This document shows positions 32,571 to 43,459 of a stretch of 64,000 nucleotides of DNA, one piece after another. The notes below the pieces were generated by a model that did no database searches, was not told the origin of the DNA, and saw only the letters and a list, made by a program, of their open reading frames with translations. Source of the stretch: Pythium myriotylum (lineage: Eukaryota; Oomycota; Peronosporomycetes; Pythiales; Pythiaceae). How positions within the stretch are numbered: the first letter of the stretch is position 1; each line of letters starts with the position of its first letter. Made by a program: the position numbers and the translations under genes. The DNA lies in assembly GCA_023091665.1 (NCBI GenBank), contig JALJCQ010000023.1, positions 1,488,001 through 1,552,000 on the forward strand, given 5' to 3'.

Positions 32571-32848
32571 TTTCCACTTGCTCTCGATGCTCGTCAGGGG
32601 CAAGATGATGTATTGAGGCCTTGCCCATCGTGGGCGTGGTGAGGCGGGTGTTAGCGTGCAAATTGCAGACTGAGGATGATCCTCTTCTACTCTGGCGAAT
32701 GTTCTAATTATAGAGCGAGCTTCCTCGGCATCTTGCCGCATCCGGAAACCGCAGCATCCAAATTGGATGCTCTGCTTTTCCACTTGCTCTCGATGCTCGT
32801 CAGGGGCAAGATGATGTATTGAGGCCTTGCCCATCGTGGGCGTGGTGA
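32571..32848. repeat. 72-bp direct repeat, 206-bp period, upstream of the secreted-protein gene
   Basis: 32571-32642 and 32777-32848 are the same sequence (TTTCCACTTGCTCTCGATGC...), separated by 134 bp. The inner copy ends four bases from the gene's ATG. The outer copy borders the tyrosine-recombinase element. It may be a promoter-region tandem duplication or related to the element end. Confidence 0.85.
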
Positions 32849-32902
32849 ACGGCCCCACGTATGAATGGTTCCTGCGGATGCGATGGGCGAGGAGGAGGAT
32901 AC

Positions 32903-33910
32903 TCACACCATCCGTCGTGACATGTCCATAGTGGCTGCAGCCGATTGCACCGGGTAGTCTTCATAGCACCGTGACATCCACCTTCCAAGCAGTTTAATCG
33001 ACAGACTGTCGGCTCGGCCGTTGAGCAGGGCCGTCGCTCCGCCGATTCGGATCGAGTGAGTGGCGTAGTTTGACGTCGGGACGCCGGCCGATCGAGCTGC
33101 CTTCTTGAGCGCATCTGACACCTCATTGGAATTCACGTCGACACACAGGTGCCGACTGGAAGTGGCTGAGCGCCCCATACTCTTTCTTGCTTTCATGATG
33201 TGTCGTAGCGCTACCACTGGGCAGAGCGTTTGGTCACCGGACGCGTGCATTGTCCTCCACGCACCACGGCCGTACTGGTCGTTCTTGGCACCTTCTAAAC
33301 CGATCGTGACGGCGGTTGCGTTAATCGAAGGTACCGTCCTTCCTCGTGCATCTGTGAACGCCACGTTCTTGTTCTTGAGACAGTAGAATGACCTTTAGCC
33401 GTCGATGATGAGATATTCGGATCTGCGTAATAGAAAGAAGTAGCCAAGGAGCCCTCGTGCATCTGTGAACACCACGTTCTTGTTCTTGAGACAGTAGAAT
33501 GACCTTTAGCCGTCGATGATGAGATATTCGGATCTGCGTAATAGAAAGAAGTAGCCAAGGAGCACGCTGCCCCACAATAGGCGCTGCCGTGGAACACGGA
33601 GGTCGAGTGTACGAAGCAGAATGCGCAGGAACGCGGGCGTCACTGGCTGCTTCTTACTTGCATGGCCCGACATACGTTGAATGCCGCGGAGGAGGATGTG
33701 CATTCTGGGTGATGGCACGATTGTATCACCATGGTAGCGCTTGTGGAACCACAGGATACTGGCGAGTTTGAGCTTGATGGTCGAGTATTGGTTTCCGCGA
33801 CCGCTGTTGTTCCAACCATGACGCCACAAGTAGATAATGAAGTAGCATAGGCGGCGGCACGACGACTTGTTGGAGCCACGGAGCCACTCAGTCGCGCGAA
33901 CTTGACCCAT
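32903..33910 (-). pseudogene. Tyrosine recombinase of the Ngaro/DIRS-like element
   Basis: 33506-33910 holds the N-terminal/core-start part (LLGYFFLLRRSEYLIIDG with the catalytic Arg in RRSEYL). 32903-33364 holds the rest: GDQTLCPVVALRHI, then THSIRIGGATALLN (HxxR box), LLGRW and a candidate nucleophile Tyr in RCYEDYPV. Both parts are in one phase. They are separated by an in-frame TAA (33506-33508) and an in-frame tandem duplication of about 111 bp (33342-33562) that repeats the stop (near 33395). Both lesions remove function. Confidence 0.8.
33342..33562. repeat. ~111-bp tandem duplication inside the recombinase gene
   Basis: Two adjacent near-identical copies covering the LLGYFFLLRRSEYLIIDG to FTDARG segment. 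The unit is a multiple of three (37 codons), so phase is maintained. Copies differ by a G/A change in the NVAFT/NVVFT region. Confidence 0.85.
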
Positions 33911-36125
33911 TGGCGCCAGTTAGAGCTGTACTTGATGTGGGAAGAGTCGGCCAAAGCGTGCCGGCGCAGCATGCTGCCCACGCGGCGGAGAGATCATCGA
34001 AGGGCGGTTGGATCGGAACCTGTAGCCAACCATCAGATAAGTGAGACCACGTAGACCATAGAGAGTGCGTACACTCCCACGCGCGGGACCCGGCATCGGC
34101 CATCACGTTAATGTTCCCGGCGATGTGCTCGGCCACAAATGACAGATGAAACTGGAATTCGGCGACGGACAATAAGCGGAGGAGTATCTGAGCGCGTGGG
34201 TGGCGACTGGCGCGGTAATTGGTCCATGACACCGCACTACTGTTGTCGATGTGGAAACAGATCGTGCACGGGCTACTGCTCCGTGACAATTGACGCCACG
34301 ACGGACCCAAAAGAACTGCGGCCAATACTGCACTCTCCAATTCACGAACATTGATGGAGTAGGAGTACTCGGGTGAGACGATCATGTTCATTTCGGATTC
34401 GGTAAACTTGCGTCGGATGTAGCGCTTGGTAGCCGGGTCGAGGACACATAGGCCCGTGTTCGATGCGTCCATGTACACGTGGAATGATGGATCGACCTGC
34501 GTAGCCAGTTGCGACACTGGGATGCCATTGAATCGTGTCGGGTTGGAAAGAATAAAGAGAAACAGTCGAAGATCGTCCATGGCATCAATCGGCACGCGGC
34601 GGCGGCCTTGTCGAAATGAGGTGGCAAACTGTTGGAGTCGTTGATAGAATGCACGAGCAGGGGGAAAACACACAACCACGTGACGAAGCACACCGAGTAA
34701 CGAGTCGACATGAGCGCGGGAGACGGCATTGGAATTGATGGCGTCGGTCACTAGACGAACTGCTTTGTCAAGTTTGTGTTGCGGGATGGACACCGTACCT
34801 AGACTAGTATCCCAGAGTAACCCTACGAAGTTGCCGACGAAGTTGCTTGAGTCGGCGGACGATGCGGAATCGAGAACGGCGTTGATGCGACCAATTGCTT
34901 TGGTGATTTTGTCTGCGGGCATTGATACTCGTCTGGCCACTGTGTCCCACTCCAGGCCGAGTGCGGCGACGCGCGAACTCCACTTGGTGAACGTTTTGTC
35001 GTTGATTGCTTCTGGGCCAAGGACTGCCATCATCGCGAGGCGAAGAGATGTATCGGCAAGTGTAAGACGATTTCCACGGTCGATCTCAATGAGGACGTGG
35101 TCATCAACCCAGACGTAGGAGAAGAACGGGACATTATCAGTTTCGATCGTCGGATTAAGAGATGCTGGACTCTCCCTTGCTACCAGGAACGAAATAGCGC
35201 CGCCAAATGTACCGTAGTGAGCTGGGGAGCCAGTCCACCCGAATGGAAGCGACAGATCCACGATTGTGAGATTTGAGGACTCGATAGAACCGGCGAATCT
35301 GTGAGCGGTCGATGCGTCGACTGGAATGTGTCTGAACGCACCTTTTACGTCGCCTTTCATCATCATGATCGGTTTCGACGGGTGGAGTCGATGGAGCTGT
35401 TCGATTCGAGTAGCTAGGCGAGAGACAGGCTCGAAGTCAAGCTGAGGCAAGTCGTGGGTTGTCGAGGATGCATTCACCGATGAGTGTCGTGGAAATGACA
35501 GATCATGGATCAGCCTACACTCGATCGCAGGGTCGATGTCTTTCTTTGGTACGCATCCAAATGGACTGAGCTGCACGGTGTGCCAGTTTTGACAGACTTT
35601 GGACTCGAGGACGATGTACGTTTTGGCTTGTTGGCCCTCTGCGATGCTGCGCTCGAACGCCCGTGGGTACTGATGTGCACTGCGATGGTTGGACACTGTG
35701 GACGACGCAGGGGGGCTCGAGTCGAGGAAGGTGTGATGTACACCACGTAGAGCAGTTAAGACGACGGATGAACGATGGGCGTATCCATGCAGGAGGATGT
35801 CTAGCCATTGAGGATCGAGCGCTTTGTTTGGACGAGCGTCGCGAGGAGTTTGGTCTCGCCATAGTGCGATGAGTTGTTCGAGGGTCAATCCGAGTCGGTC
35901 CACCAATTGGGAAAGAGCCGCACACAGTTCTTTGTCAATCGATCTGTTGGGGTTGGTGCCTGTTGTAGTCAGCGACGCTGGTGGATTGATGCGTACTTTG
36001 TGAAGCAACTGGATGAGTCGTTGGCGACGTTGGGATTCGGCTTGTTGGGCAACGACTTGAAGTCGAGACCGAATGCTGGACACGGACAGTTGTGTGATCA
36101 CGAAGGGTTGCTTGGATGAACTCAA
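33888..36125 (-). CDS. Reverse transcriptase-RNase H of the Ngaro/DIRS-like element
   Basis: About 745 codons open; the first codon given is a TTG just after the gag stop, so the true start or read-through is unclear. RT: GDVKGAFRHIPV (near residue 250), DLSLPFGWTGSPAHYG, and active site YVWVDDHVLIEI (near 338). RNase H: HVYMDASNTGLCVLDP (near 550), NVRELESAVLAAVL, FHIDNSSAVSWTN, and a final MADAGSR. The catalytic Asp residues appear intact, unlike the copy at 60-2501. The end overlaps the recombinase ORF by 23 bases. Confidence 0.85.
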   Translation of the reverse strand: MSSSKQPFVITQLSVSSIRSRLQVVAQQAESQRRQRLIQLLHKVRINPPASLTTTGTNPNRSIDKELCAALSQLVDRLGLTLEQLIALWRDQTPRDARPNKALDPQWLDILLHGYAHRSSVVLTALRGVHHTFLDSSPPASSTVSNHRSAHQYPRAFERSIAEGQQAKTYIVLESKVCQNWHTVQLSPFGCVPKKDIDPAIECRLIHDLSFPRHSSVNASSTTHDLPQLDFEPVSRLATRIEQLHRLHPSKPIMMMKGDVKGAFRHIPVDASTAHRFAGSIESSNLTIVDLSLPFGWTGSPAHYGTFGGAISFLVARESPASLNPTIETDNVPFFSYVWVDDHVLIEIDRGNRLTLADTSLRLAMMAVLGPEAINDKTFTKWSSRVAALGLEWDTVARRVSMPADKITKAIGRINAVLDSASSADSSNFVGNFVGLLWDTSLGTVSIPQHKLDKAVRLVTDAINSNAVSRAHVDSLLGVLRHVVVCFPPARAFYQRLQQFATSFRQGRRRVPIDAMDDLRLFLFILSNPTRFNGIPVSQLATQVDPSFHVYMDASNTGLCVLDPATKRYIRRKFTESEMNMIVSPEYSYSINVRELESAVLAAVLLGPSWRQLSRSSSPCTICFHIDNSSAVSWTNYRASRHPRAQILLRLLSVAEFQFHLSFVAEHIAGNINVMADAGSRAWECTHSLWSTWSHLSDGWLQVPIQPPFDDLSAAWAACCAGTLWPTLPTSSTALTGANGSSSRD

Positions 36126-36143
36126 TGCACTGTGGCGACCTTC

Positions 36144-38129
36144 TCACTCTCTCACGTTAGCGCGCAGGCCACCCATATGCTCCTCAATGTAGTCGCGGAC
36201 TGCGGTTGGTAGCGTGGTTGGCACAAAATGAGCTCTCGATGGTGACGTGCAGCGGTCGGGTTGGCGTGAGAAACAGCCTGCATTTGACAAATACCTCATA
36301 CAGACAGTTCGCTTTCCTTGGCGAGGCAGAGCGTCGAGAACTTCTTTCGGGATCTTGGACGGTCGGTCTAGTTGGGCACGACGGTTGTGGTCATTGGATT
36401 GAGGTGGTTGCTGATGTTGCTGCCGTTGAACGGGATGGTGAAGGAGTGCTAGCCGCTCCAACTGGATCGCGTAGAGGACGCCCTGTAGCTGTGGGTCTTG
36501 GAAGGAGAACTGGTTCCGGATCGTTGCTCGTGATGTACCACCAGTGCGGAGGTCGTTTTCGACAGCGCGGCGAAAGTCCTCAAACACCCCGTCGAACCAG
36601 AATGTGAGAGTTACGATGTCCGCTCCACGCCACTGACTGTAGCTTCGAATGTCTTCAACGAATTCTTTTGCCGTCGCTGCGAGGCGACGAGTGTGGTCGT
36701 CCATGAACTCGTCGAGAAAAACATGTAGTACTCCAAGAGCGTTGGCGACGCCGTCAAGGTGCTGTGGCTGCGGCGATCTTGGGAGATCTATGGATGCACT
36801 GAAATTGTTCATGTTCACTGGGCCGTCCGCATACCACTGGCGCCGAGCTTTGAAGTCAAAACGTTCGAAATGCATCAGTGAGAGACCACGAACACCAAAC
36901 TGGAAGTCGTAGATCCGTGAGAAGATGGCCGGATGTGGCTTGAAGCGCGTGGAACGGGAGGATATCATGGAGTCGATGATTTCGACGGGTGACTTACCTT
37001 TGTGGGTCTCACTGACGATAGCGTTGTGCACGGCTTGCTGGACTCTGGTCGGGCGGAACACGTTCTTTTGACGGCTTCGGTCAGACTGGTCGGTGTCAAT
37101 GGCGAGTAGATCGCTTGGTGACGAGAGGCGAATACGTTGGGACGACGGGCCCTCAGTATCCGCAGCTGGGCGCTTTGTGGCATTGGACGAAAGCTCCGAC
37201 AGATAGAAACGGATGAGGTTAGGATCACCTGATATGGCGGAGAGAATGCGAGATTGGAGGTCGCTGTCGGAGTCACGTCGAGTTGTGCTAATGTAGGCAG
37301 TTGGCGGCGATGATTGCATAGGAGTAGGTGGCGGCTGGATCGCAGAGAGTAGTTCGTCCCATGGGTCGTCGTTGGCGGGTGCAGTCGGCGTGATCGCACT
37401 TGACGGCTGGGCTGGAGTCTGAGCCGTGGAGACTGCTGATGGGTCAGTGTCGAAGCTGCTGCCGAGTTGACGACGAACTGAATTTGGCACGCGTCTTTCT
37501 CCATCAATGTAGTGGGTGTAGTCGATCGCATGTTTGACGCTTGTGGTGTTCGTACGGCCGGATAACTCGTTGATCCATTCAAAGGTGTCGCTGGGTGATG
37601 GTTGGCTGGATGTTGGCACAATTCCGCGGAGAGCACGAGCAATGGACCTAGTCCCTGGTTCATTGTTCTCGCCGAGGATACGGTCTAGGATGGTATTGTG
37701 GTGCGCTTCTAGAGCATCTTCCGACACGTCGCGGGTGCGGATGACACTGCCGCTCAGTAGGATCGCGACAATCGGAGCCGTCTCAACAACTGTGTCGAGA
37801 GGGCAGGACACAGTGCCGGCAGGAGTACTGATGAACATCGCTTGGGCTTGAGCGTCGTACCCAATGACTTGTCCATGAACATACCGACCCTCAAAGACCC
37901 CCACAGCGGCCTTGCGCATCAGCTCCCCTGGAGCCCCATTGACGAACTCGGCGTCTGGGACGGCACGCCTCGAAGCTGCGCCCGGCACTAACTGGACTTG
38001 CAACCCACTTGACCCCGACAGAAGTTCGGCGAGCACGGGGTTTGACGATGGGTCATCGATCCGAGCGTAGCTAGCGGATGAGAACGATGGCTGTCCAATG
38101 ACGTCTTCAGGGAAGATGAGGGCAAGCAT
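36144..38129 (-). CDS. Gag-like protein of the Ngaro/DIRS-like element
   Basis: 661 residues from ATG, ending directly before RT-RH in the same phase. The middle is Pro/Ser/Thr-rich. The C-terminus has CMRYLSNAGCFSRQPDRCTSP...H, a CCCH-type zinc finger that may bind RNA. No other domain is recognised. Identification as Gag rests on position and the finger. Read-through of the TGA at 36144-36146 would give a Gag-RT fusion. Confidence 0.7.
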   Translation of the reverse strand: MLALIFPEDVIGQPSFSSASYARIDDPSSNPVLAELLSGSSGLQVQLVPGAASRRAVPDAEFVNGAPGELMRKAAVGVFEGRYVHGQVIGYDAQAQAMFISTPAGTVSCPLDTVVETAPIVAILLSGSVIRTRDVSEDALEAHHNTILDRILGENNEPGTRSIARALRGIVPTSSQPSPSDTFEWINELSGRTNTTSVKHAIDYTHYIDGERRVPNSVRRQLGSSFDTDPSAVSTAQTPAQPSSAITPTAPANDDPWDELLSAIQPPPTPMQSSPPTAYISTTRRDSDSDLQSRILSAISGDPNLIRFYLSELSSNATKRPAADTEGPSSQRIRLSSPSDLLAIDTDQSDRSRQKNVFRPTRVQQAVHNAIVSETHKGKSPVEIIDSMISSRSTRFKPHPAIFSRIYDFQFGVRGLSLMHFERFDFKARRQWYADGPVNMNNFSASIDLPRSPQPQHLDGVANALGVLHVFLDEFMDDHTRRLAATAKEFVEDIRSYSQWRGADIVTLTFWFDGVFEDFRRAVENDLRTGGTSRATIRNQFSFQDPQLQGVLYAIQLERLALLHHPVQRQQHQQPPQSNDHNRRAQLDRPSKIPKEVLDALPRQGKRTVCMRYLSNAGCFSRQPDRCTSPSRAHFVPTTLPTAVRDYIEEHMGGLRANVRE

Positions 38130-38771
38130 CGTGACTTGGCGTGAGTAGGTTGGGTGAACTTGGAGCTGTTGTTGACTTGTTTCGCGAGCGGTAAAAGACC
38201 GAATGAGCCAACTACGCTAATCTACGCTACGCCGCGGAGTGGATGAGGGCTTGCGGGAGAGAAATCGCCGTGGCCAGCCGGTCATGACGCGCTTCTTGCA
38301 CGTGGGCTGTACGCTTCCGCTCGAACTGCAACTTCAACCACGTGTGTCGCACACATGCGAGGCTCACGAAACATACTCTTTGGCAAGCCAACAGACTTCC
38401 ATGTAGTGGCTGCGAACCAAATTCCCAAATTGGTGATTTGGTATTTCAGGAAGCATCCATTAGCTGTACTTTTCTTGCAATTACCCTGAAATTCTATTTG
38501 ACCCGTTGCTTCGATAAATCAGGGGTCCGGCTTAGAGCGCGAACAAACTGTATCTGCTGTGTGTGATCTCATCTGTCTGATCTCATCCAGAAGAAAGGCC
38601 GTCGGGATCACTTTGCCCCGTTCTTATAACGAATAACTTGCTCGAGTAAAGTGACGCGTTGGGTGGGTACGTGGACGCATTGCAGGAAGCGTCCGGAATG
38701 AGCTACGCTTGAGGCGGCGAAGCGAAACCGTATCACACTGCGAGGTGGAACCGCTATCACTCTATCAAGTC
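38130..38771. other. Intergenic between the Ngaro-like element and the LINE
   Basis: Contains copy 2 of the dispersed repeat (38430-38552). No gene seen. Confidence 0.5.
38430..38552 (+). repeat. Dispersed repeat, copy 2 (shortened)
   Basis: Shares the TTGGTGATTTGGT...CAGGAAGCATCCA block and the 24-bp GGCTTAGAGCGCGAACAAAC... block with 4816-5167, but about 220 bp between them is missing. Confidence 0.6.
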
Positions 38772-38788
38772 TGTATCGTTTCGTTTCT
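38772..38788 (+). repeat. Left target-site duplication of the LINE
   Basis: 17-bp direct repeat; the partner is at 48666-48682. CGTTTCGTTTC-like runs also occur elsewhere in the window (6380, 63160), so part of the match may reflect a common motif. Confidence 0.65.
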
Positions 38789-38920
38789 AGTTCCGAATTT
38801 GCCGGGGAGAGCGCAAGCGACCCTTCGGCTCAAGACCAAGTTCTCGAGCACAAGCTTCACGGAACGAGCTACATCAAGTGTTCGAAAGGTCGTGGGAGGA
38901 GACGATAACTTGGAGTTTGT

Positions 38921-41900
38921 ATGAGCAGCGGCAAGAAACCGCCGCCCAGCATGCGCACGCCAAAGGCGAGGCCGACTGAAGGAGGAGAAAGAGCGGACGT
39001 CGGCAAGCGAGCGCCAAAGAAGCAACCCCAGGCAAACCCGCCCGTGGGCTCTGCGGTGCCCACAACTCGGAAGGCATGGACAGGAGCGGAGGCATCGAGG
39101 GCACTCTTCGCCAAGACTGAACAAGTGAAAGCAATGCGACCGGTATATCCTGACGAAGTCGAATATGCGGAAGCCTATGAGAGGTGCCGTAAGAAGTATA
39201 ACGTTTTTCCCCCGGGACGACAGCGTGCGCCAACCGCAGAAGAATTTCATGACGATATCCTGTGGAGAACCGGAGCAATCCACTTGGATGCGCTCCCAGG
39301 GCATTTCAAGCAAACGAAGACATTGAAACAACGTGTGAGGGCTTTAGCACACATGCGCAGCCGTGCGTACTCCGTATTGTACTTGCCTCCGCCGCCAGGT
39401 TTCAAATTGCGTCAACATGGTGCCAGATTCCAACTCAATGTCACCTTGCTGGGAATAAATGAAAATGGAGAGGTCACCGATCCAGTTGCGCTTGAATTGT
39501 TGGCACATGTCAACAGCATCCACATCACGCCCACCTCGATCGAATTCTGGTTTGTTCGACCAGAAGACTCGGCGAAATTTGCGGGCAGGACTCTTCGTTT
39601 ACCGGGAGGAACCGTCACCCTCCTCGCAACCGAATCCTTCACGACAGAGGATCCAGACCACGGATTCGACGACGTTGCCATGCACTTGCTTTACGAGATC
39701 AAATTGATAGGGGGAAGTCGACTTGATCCAGAAGACATCCTCGCGAGCAGTGAACATATCTGTGGGGGAATGGAAATCGTGGAACTAGACGTGGGCAGCT
39801 GCGCTACATCCTCGGAGTTAGCAGTCTTGCAAGAAACTTGCTGGACCATCACCCTTTCGACGATGAACGGACCCCCGGGCCTAGTCAATGTGAGGGAACT
39901 TGCTGTGAAACTGGGAGATCGTGATCTGCTGTTTGGGGTGCACTAGCCAAGGCTGGCCAAATTTCCTCCGTGTCCAGTTTGTCTTCACGACTGGCATACA
40001 AGGCAGAAATGCCCACATAAGGAGGCCACTCCAGAGGCAGCCAGCAGACGAGAGCAACTTCGAGCACCGCGTCGACTGCTCATAGAGGTCCCCGAGCCGA
40101 CTAAGTTCCCGCGGCCTCCAAAACCAGCGACACCAGCGATATACGCCGAGCAGCTGGACCGAGAATACATCCTCCTAGAACCGGAAGCGGCGAGAGCACA
40201 AGCATCAGTGGCCAAGCTCGCGGAAGAAGCCACTGCAGCATCGCTGGAAGCCACTCGTGCACAAGCGAAGTTGGAAGCCACAGAGCGGGAGGCGCGAGAG
40301 GCGGCTGTAGCACGAGAGGTAGCAGCACAAGATTGCAGCGGAAAGACGTCACCAACCAACCAACAAGCGGTTAGCGCCAAGGCAGAGATGAAGACACCTG
40401 ACCAGAAAGATAAGGAGGAGCTGCTCAGCAAGATCAAGACACCGGAGGCGAAGGCAACGAAGACCAAGACCAAGATCAAAGCCAGTCCAACAGCAAAATT
40501 GCAGTCGGCCGAAGAGAGGGTAACTACTCCGAAGACGATCGCAGCGAAGGCGCTACCAGTAGCTAAGCTTACCCATGGCGGCGAAGCGGCAAAAGCGGCG
40601 ACCAAGAAGCATGTAACCGTGGAGACAAGTGGAAGGGCACCAGCAAAGCAGCAGACGAGAAACACGGACAAGAAGGTCACTGAGGGCAACGATAAGCCAC
40701 CAGAAGGCGCGGAGCACGACCGAACGAATCCGACAGTCAAGGAAGGCCGGGCAGAGGCACCAGGCTTGCCAGCAGGTGATGTACAGGCCGCAGGCGATCG
40801 TCCGAGTGGGTCGCCATTTGATCCGATCCCTCCGAGCCACCCCAAACGACTTGCGAAAGTCAAAGCGAAGAAAGATACGACCCGCGCGAGAATCAAGGCC
40901 GCGAAAACTATGGCAATGGCGAGAGTCGCGGCAAAGCAGTTCACCGCAGGTATCAAGAAAGGAAAGGCGCAGAGAGACAATGGAAGAGAGGCGCAAGTCC
41001 TAGACGTCATCATGGACACGGACGAGGCGGCCGACGCAGCTGACGACGACTGCCAAGTCGACAAAGTTCGAACCCATCCACTTGGGACAAGTACAGTTGA
41101 TCAGCCTAATACTACCCCGGTGGGAGAAAAGAGATGAAGGGTAGATACAGTTGACGATCCGTCTGCAATCCGACTCACCGAGAAACCTCCGACCCGGCAA
41201 GCTCGAGCCAACACGGCCCAGGCATCAGTACATGCGCCGACAGCGGTATCTCTGCAACGAGCAAAACAGCGAGCCGCAAAGCAAAAGAAGGGAGCGGAGA
41301 CCAGACAGCGGCAACTCTCAGTCGCTCGGTTCCTCCAACCACAAGGCGCGCCGGCAGACGAAGGGATGGAGGTAGACGACGAAGAAAATCCGGAGGAGAA
41401 CCTGGCAACGACGAAGCGAGACCTCACAGAGGAAGAGTGGAGAACTCTCAGCTTCGATGGCATCAAACAGCGACTCGGTCTACGGGAGATTACCACGCCA
41501 GCGGATGGTCACTGTCTTTACTCAGCGATCCATGCAGCGAAAGCATCCAGCTGCCCCGACGAGCTGATCAGGACCAAGGCGGTAGTCAAGGAGATCCGGT
41601 GGTGGCGCCGAGAACTAGCTGCCAGACTCGGCAACAGATTCGAGGGCTTGATTCAAAATGGATCTGTCAACCTCCGCGATGCGAGCATGACCTTCCTGGG
41701 GAAGGCAGAGACCGACGAGACCACGATGCCACTGCTTTTGGCCCACTTCGAGGAGGAAGCCGCGATCTCTTGCGATCATCCGGTAGGAAGGAAATATTGG
41801 GGAACAAGCTATCACATTGTCGCATTCGTGGATTGGGACAAAGAGCCGGTATATGTGTTTAGTGTGCTTGGAGCGGCGACCAGAGACCGTGAGTGGGAGG

Positions 41901-43459
41901 CAGTTGTGCAGCGGTACTACCTGAACGAGGACACGGGAGCAGTCTGCGTTGAAACACTATCGATTGCCGAAACGGTTGCTCAATTGCATGTCTACGCGGC
42001 GAAGAAAGTGTTGCCTCTGATTCTGGTGCTTCATCATCGCAGTGATCAAGAGGGGCTTAATACTTCACACTTTCAAACACTCCGAGTTCCAGAACAACAC
42101 TACATGAACTGGTCTGGATCCAGGCAAAGATCTAAAGCCATGGCAAAACGACTCGAGGAGGCACTGCGGCTAATCGGAGATGGGACCCTGAACCCGGTAG
42201 CAGGACACCAGCTAATGCCATCGCCTTGCCCAGACAAGCTGAAAACGAGCTCTGAGTTCGAACCTAGCATCCCGTTATCGGCAGCACCTTCAACGGAGCC
42301 GGCTAAGATCAACTCGAAAGCTCCCGCCGGCCCCAGGACCATTGACCTGGTCTCTCCGGAAAGCCGCAGCGAAGAAAGAGCACCGACAGTCCAAGGTGGA
42401 GAGAAACAAGAAGCAGGCTTCGGACCTCCAACCCCGGCAGTCGGAATGGCTGTCAGCTTGGCGTTAGAAACTTCGCCCTCCACAGTGTTCAACTCGGCGC
42501 TCTCACAGTTGAATGCATCACCCAGCACTGGCTTGTCAGCAACTCCTCTTGATGCTGACCAACTCGGGCTGCTCATGGAACGGCTCCAAACTTCGGAAAC
42601 GGTAGAGCCGGATGAACAGATCTCGCGTTTGTTTATGCAAGCTAATGCAGCCAACCGCCTGGCCTTTGCCAACTGGAAACGCGGTCAGCAAGGCCCGACT
42701 CGCGAACTGTACAAGGACCTCGACTCACTAGATGAAGCGATAAGGGTTTATAAGACGGATGGGTTGAGGCTCGCACAGGTGGTTCGGGCTCTCCCATATC
42801 CCCAAGTATATCTAGCCATCCAATCCGATACGAAGGTCATTCGATTGGGAAGGGCTTTCGCGCGAATCGGGATGGTCCAAATGCTTAGTCGCCTGGCGAC
42901 AGACGCACGGCTCTCAGCAGATGCCACAGTGTTCTGTACAGAGTGGGCGGTAGCCATTGACGCGGCGCCAGAGATACAGGCTACTAAGCTAGCTCAACAG
43001 GAGGATCGGTGGGCAAGACTGAAACATCTTCTTCCAAGAAACGGCCCGAGGCTACCGCTTGACCCGGCCTACATGGGGCGGTTCGTAGCCGCCGATGACT
43101 GGCACCGTCTCCTCGCCTTTGCTGTACTATTGCCGGAGCACCTGGGCAAGCAGTTCCGGTCAGCGTCAGTTCCAGTGTTGTGTGATGCTCTGAGCATGTG
43201 GCTGCTCACCCAAGCAAGTCTCGACTACACGGCCGCAGCAGCGACCATGCTGAGACATCGTGAATGGGCAGTCATGGAGGCTCTCCTTTTGGGTTCCGAC
43301 GGTGCGGATGAGGACCCTGCTGCTACGCAGCCTGTCGGTGCGGCGGTCAAGCCTCCTCAGGGAGACCAGGCCGGTGCACCAGACCGGAGCTTAGGGCATC
43401 CGCCGGGTGCCAGGCCCGACAGGACTCACTGCATCTGTTCGGGCCAAGGCCGCATGTAG
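38921..43459 (+). pseudogene. LINE ORF1: zinc knuckle, Lys/Ala-rich region, OTU-like cysteine protease domain
   Basis: One phase from ATG 38921 to 43459, interrupted only by TAG at 39944-39946 and TGA at 41135-41137. Order: an N-terminal 340-residue region with no clear domain; a CCHC knuckle (CPVCLHDWHTRQKC) right after the TAG; a long Ala/Lys/Glu/Thr-rich, probably coiled segment (about 40.1-41.3 kb); then an OTU-like domain with TPADGHCLYSAIHA (DGxC, catalytic Cys near 41513) and a downstream SYHIVAFVDW with the candidate catalytic His (near 41812). The last third is Ser/Pro-rich and then helical. ORF1 knuckles bind RNA; the OTU would be a de-ubiquitinase or processing protease (inference). 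Confidence 0.75.

Larger units (their letters stand above)
32903..38129 (-). mobile_element. Ngaro/DIRS-like retroelement with gag, RT-RNase H and tyrosine recombinase
   Basis: Three consecutive minus-strand ORFs in gag, RT-RH, recombinase order, as in Ngaro/DIRS elements. Gag and RT-RH are in the same phase with a single stop between them; the recombinase overlaps the RT end in another phase. Terminal repeats were not identified, so the limits given are those of the coding region. Confidence 0.85.

Noticed and set aside
32571..38340. Ngaro-style split direct repeats (A1 ... B1-A2-B2) around the tyrosine-recombinase element
   Set aside because: A B-A-B arrangement is possible at 32571-32848, but I found no copy of the 134-bp middle block near the other end (38130-38340), so the structure is not supported as an annotation.
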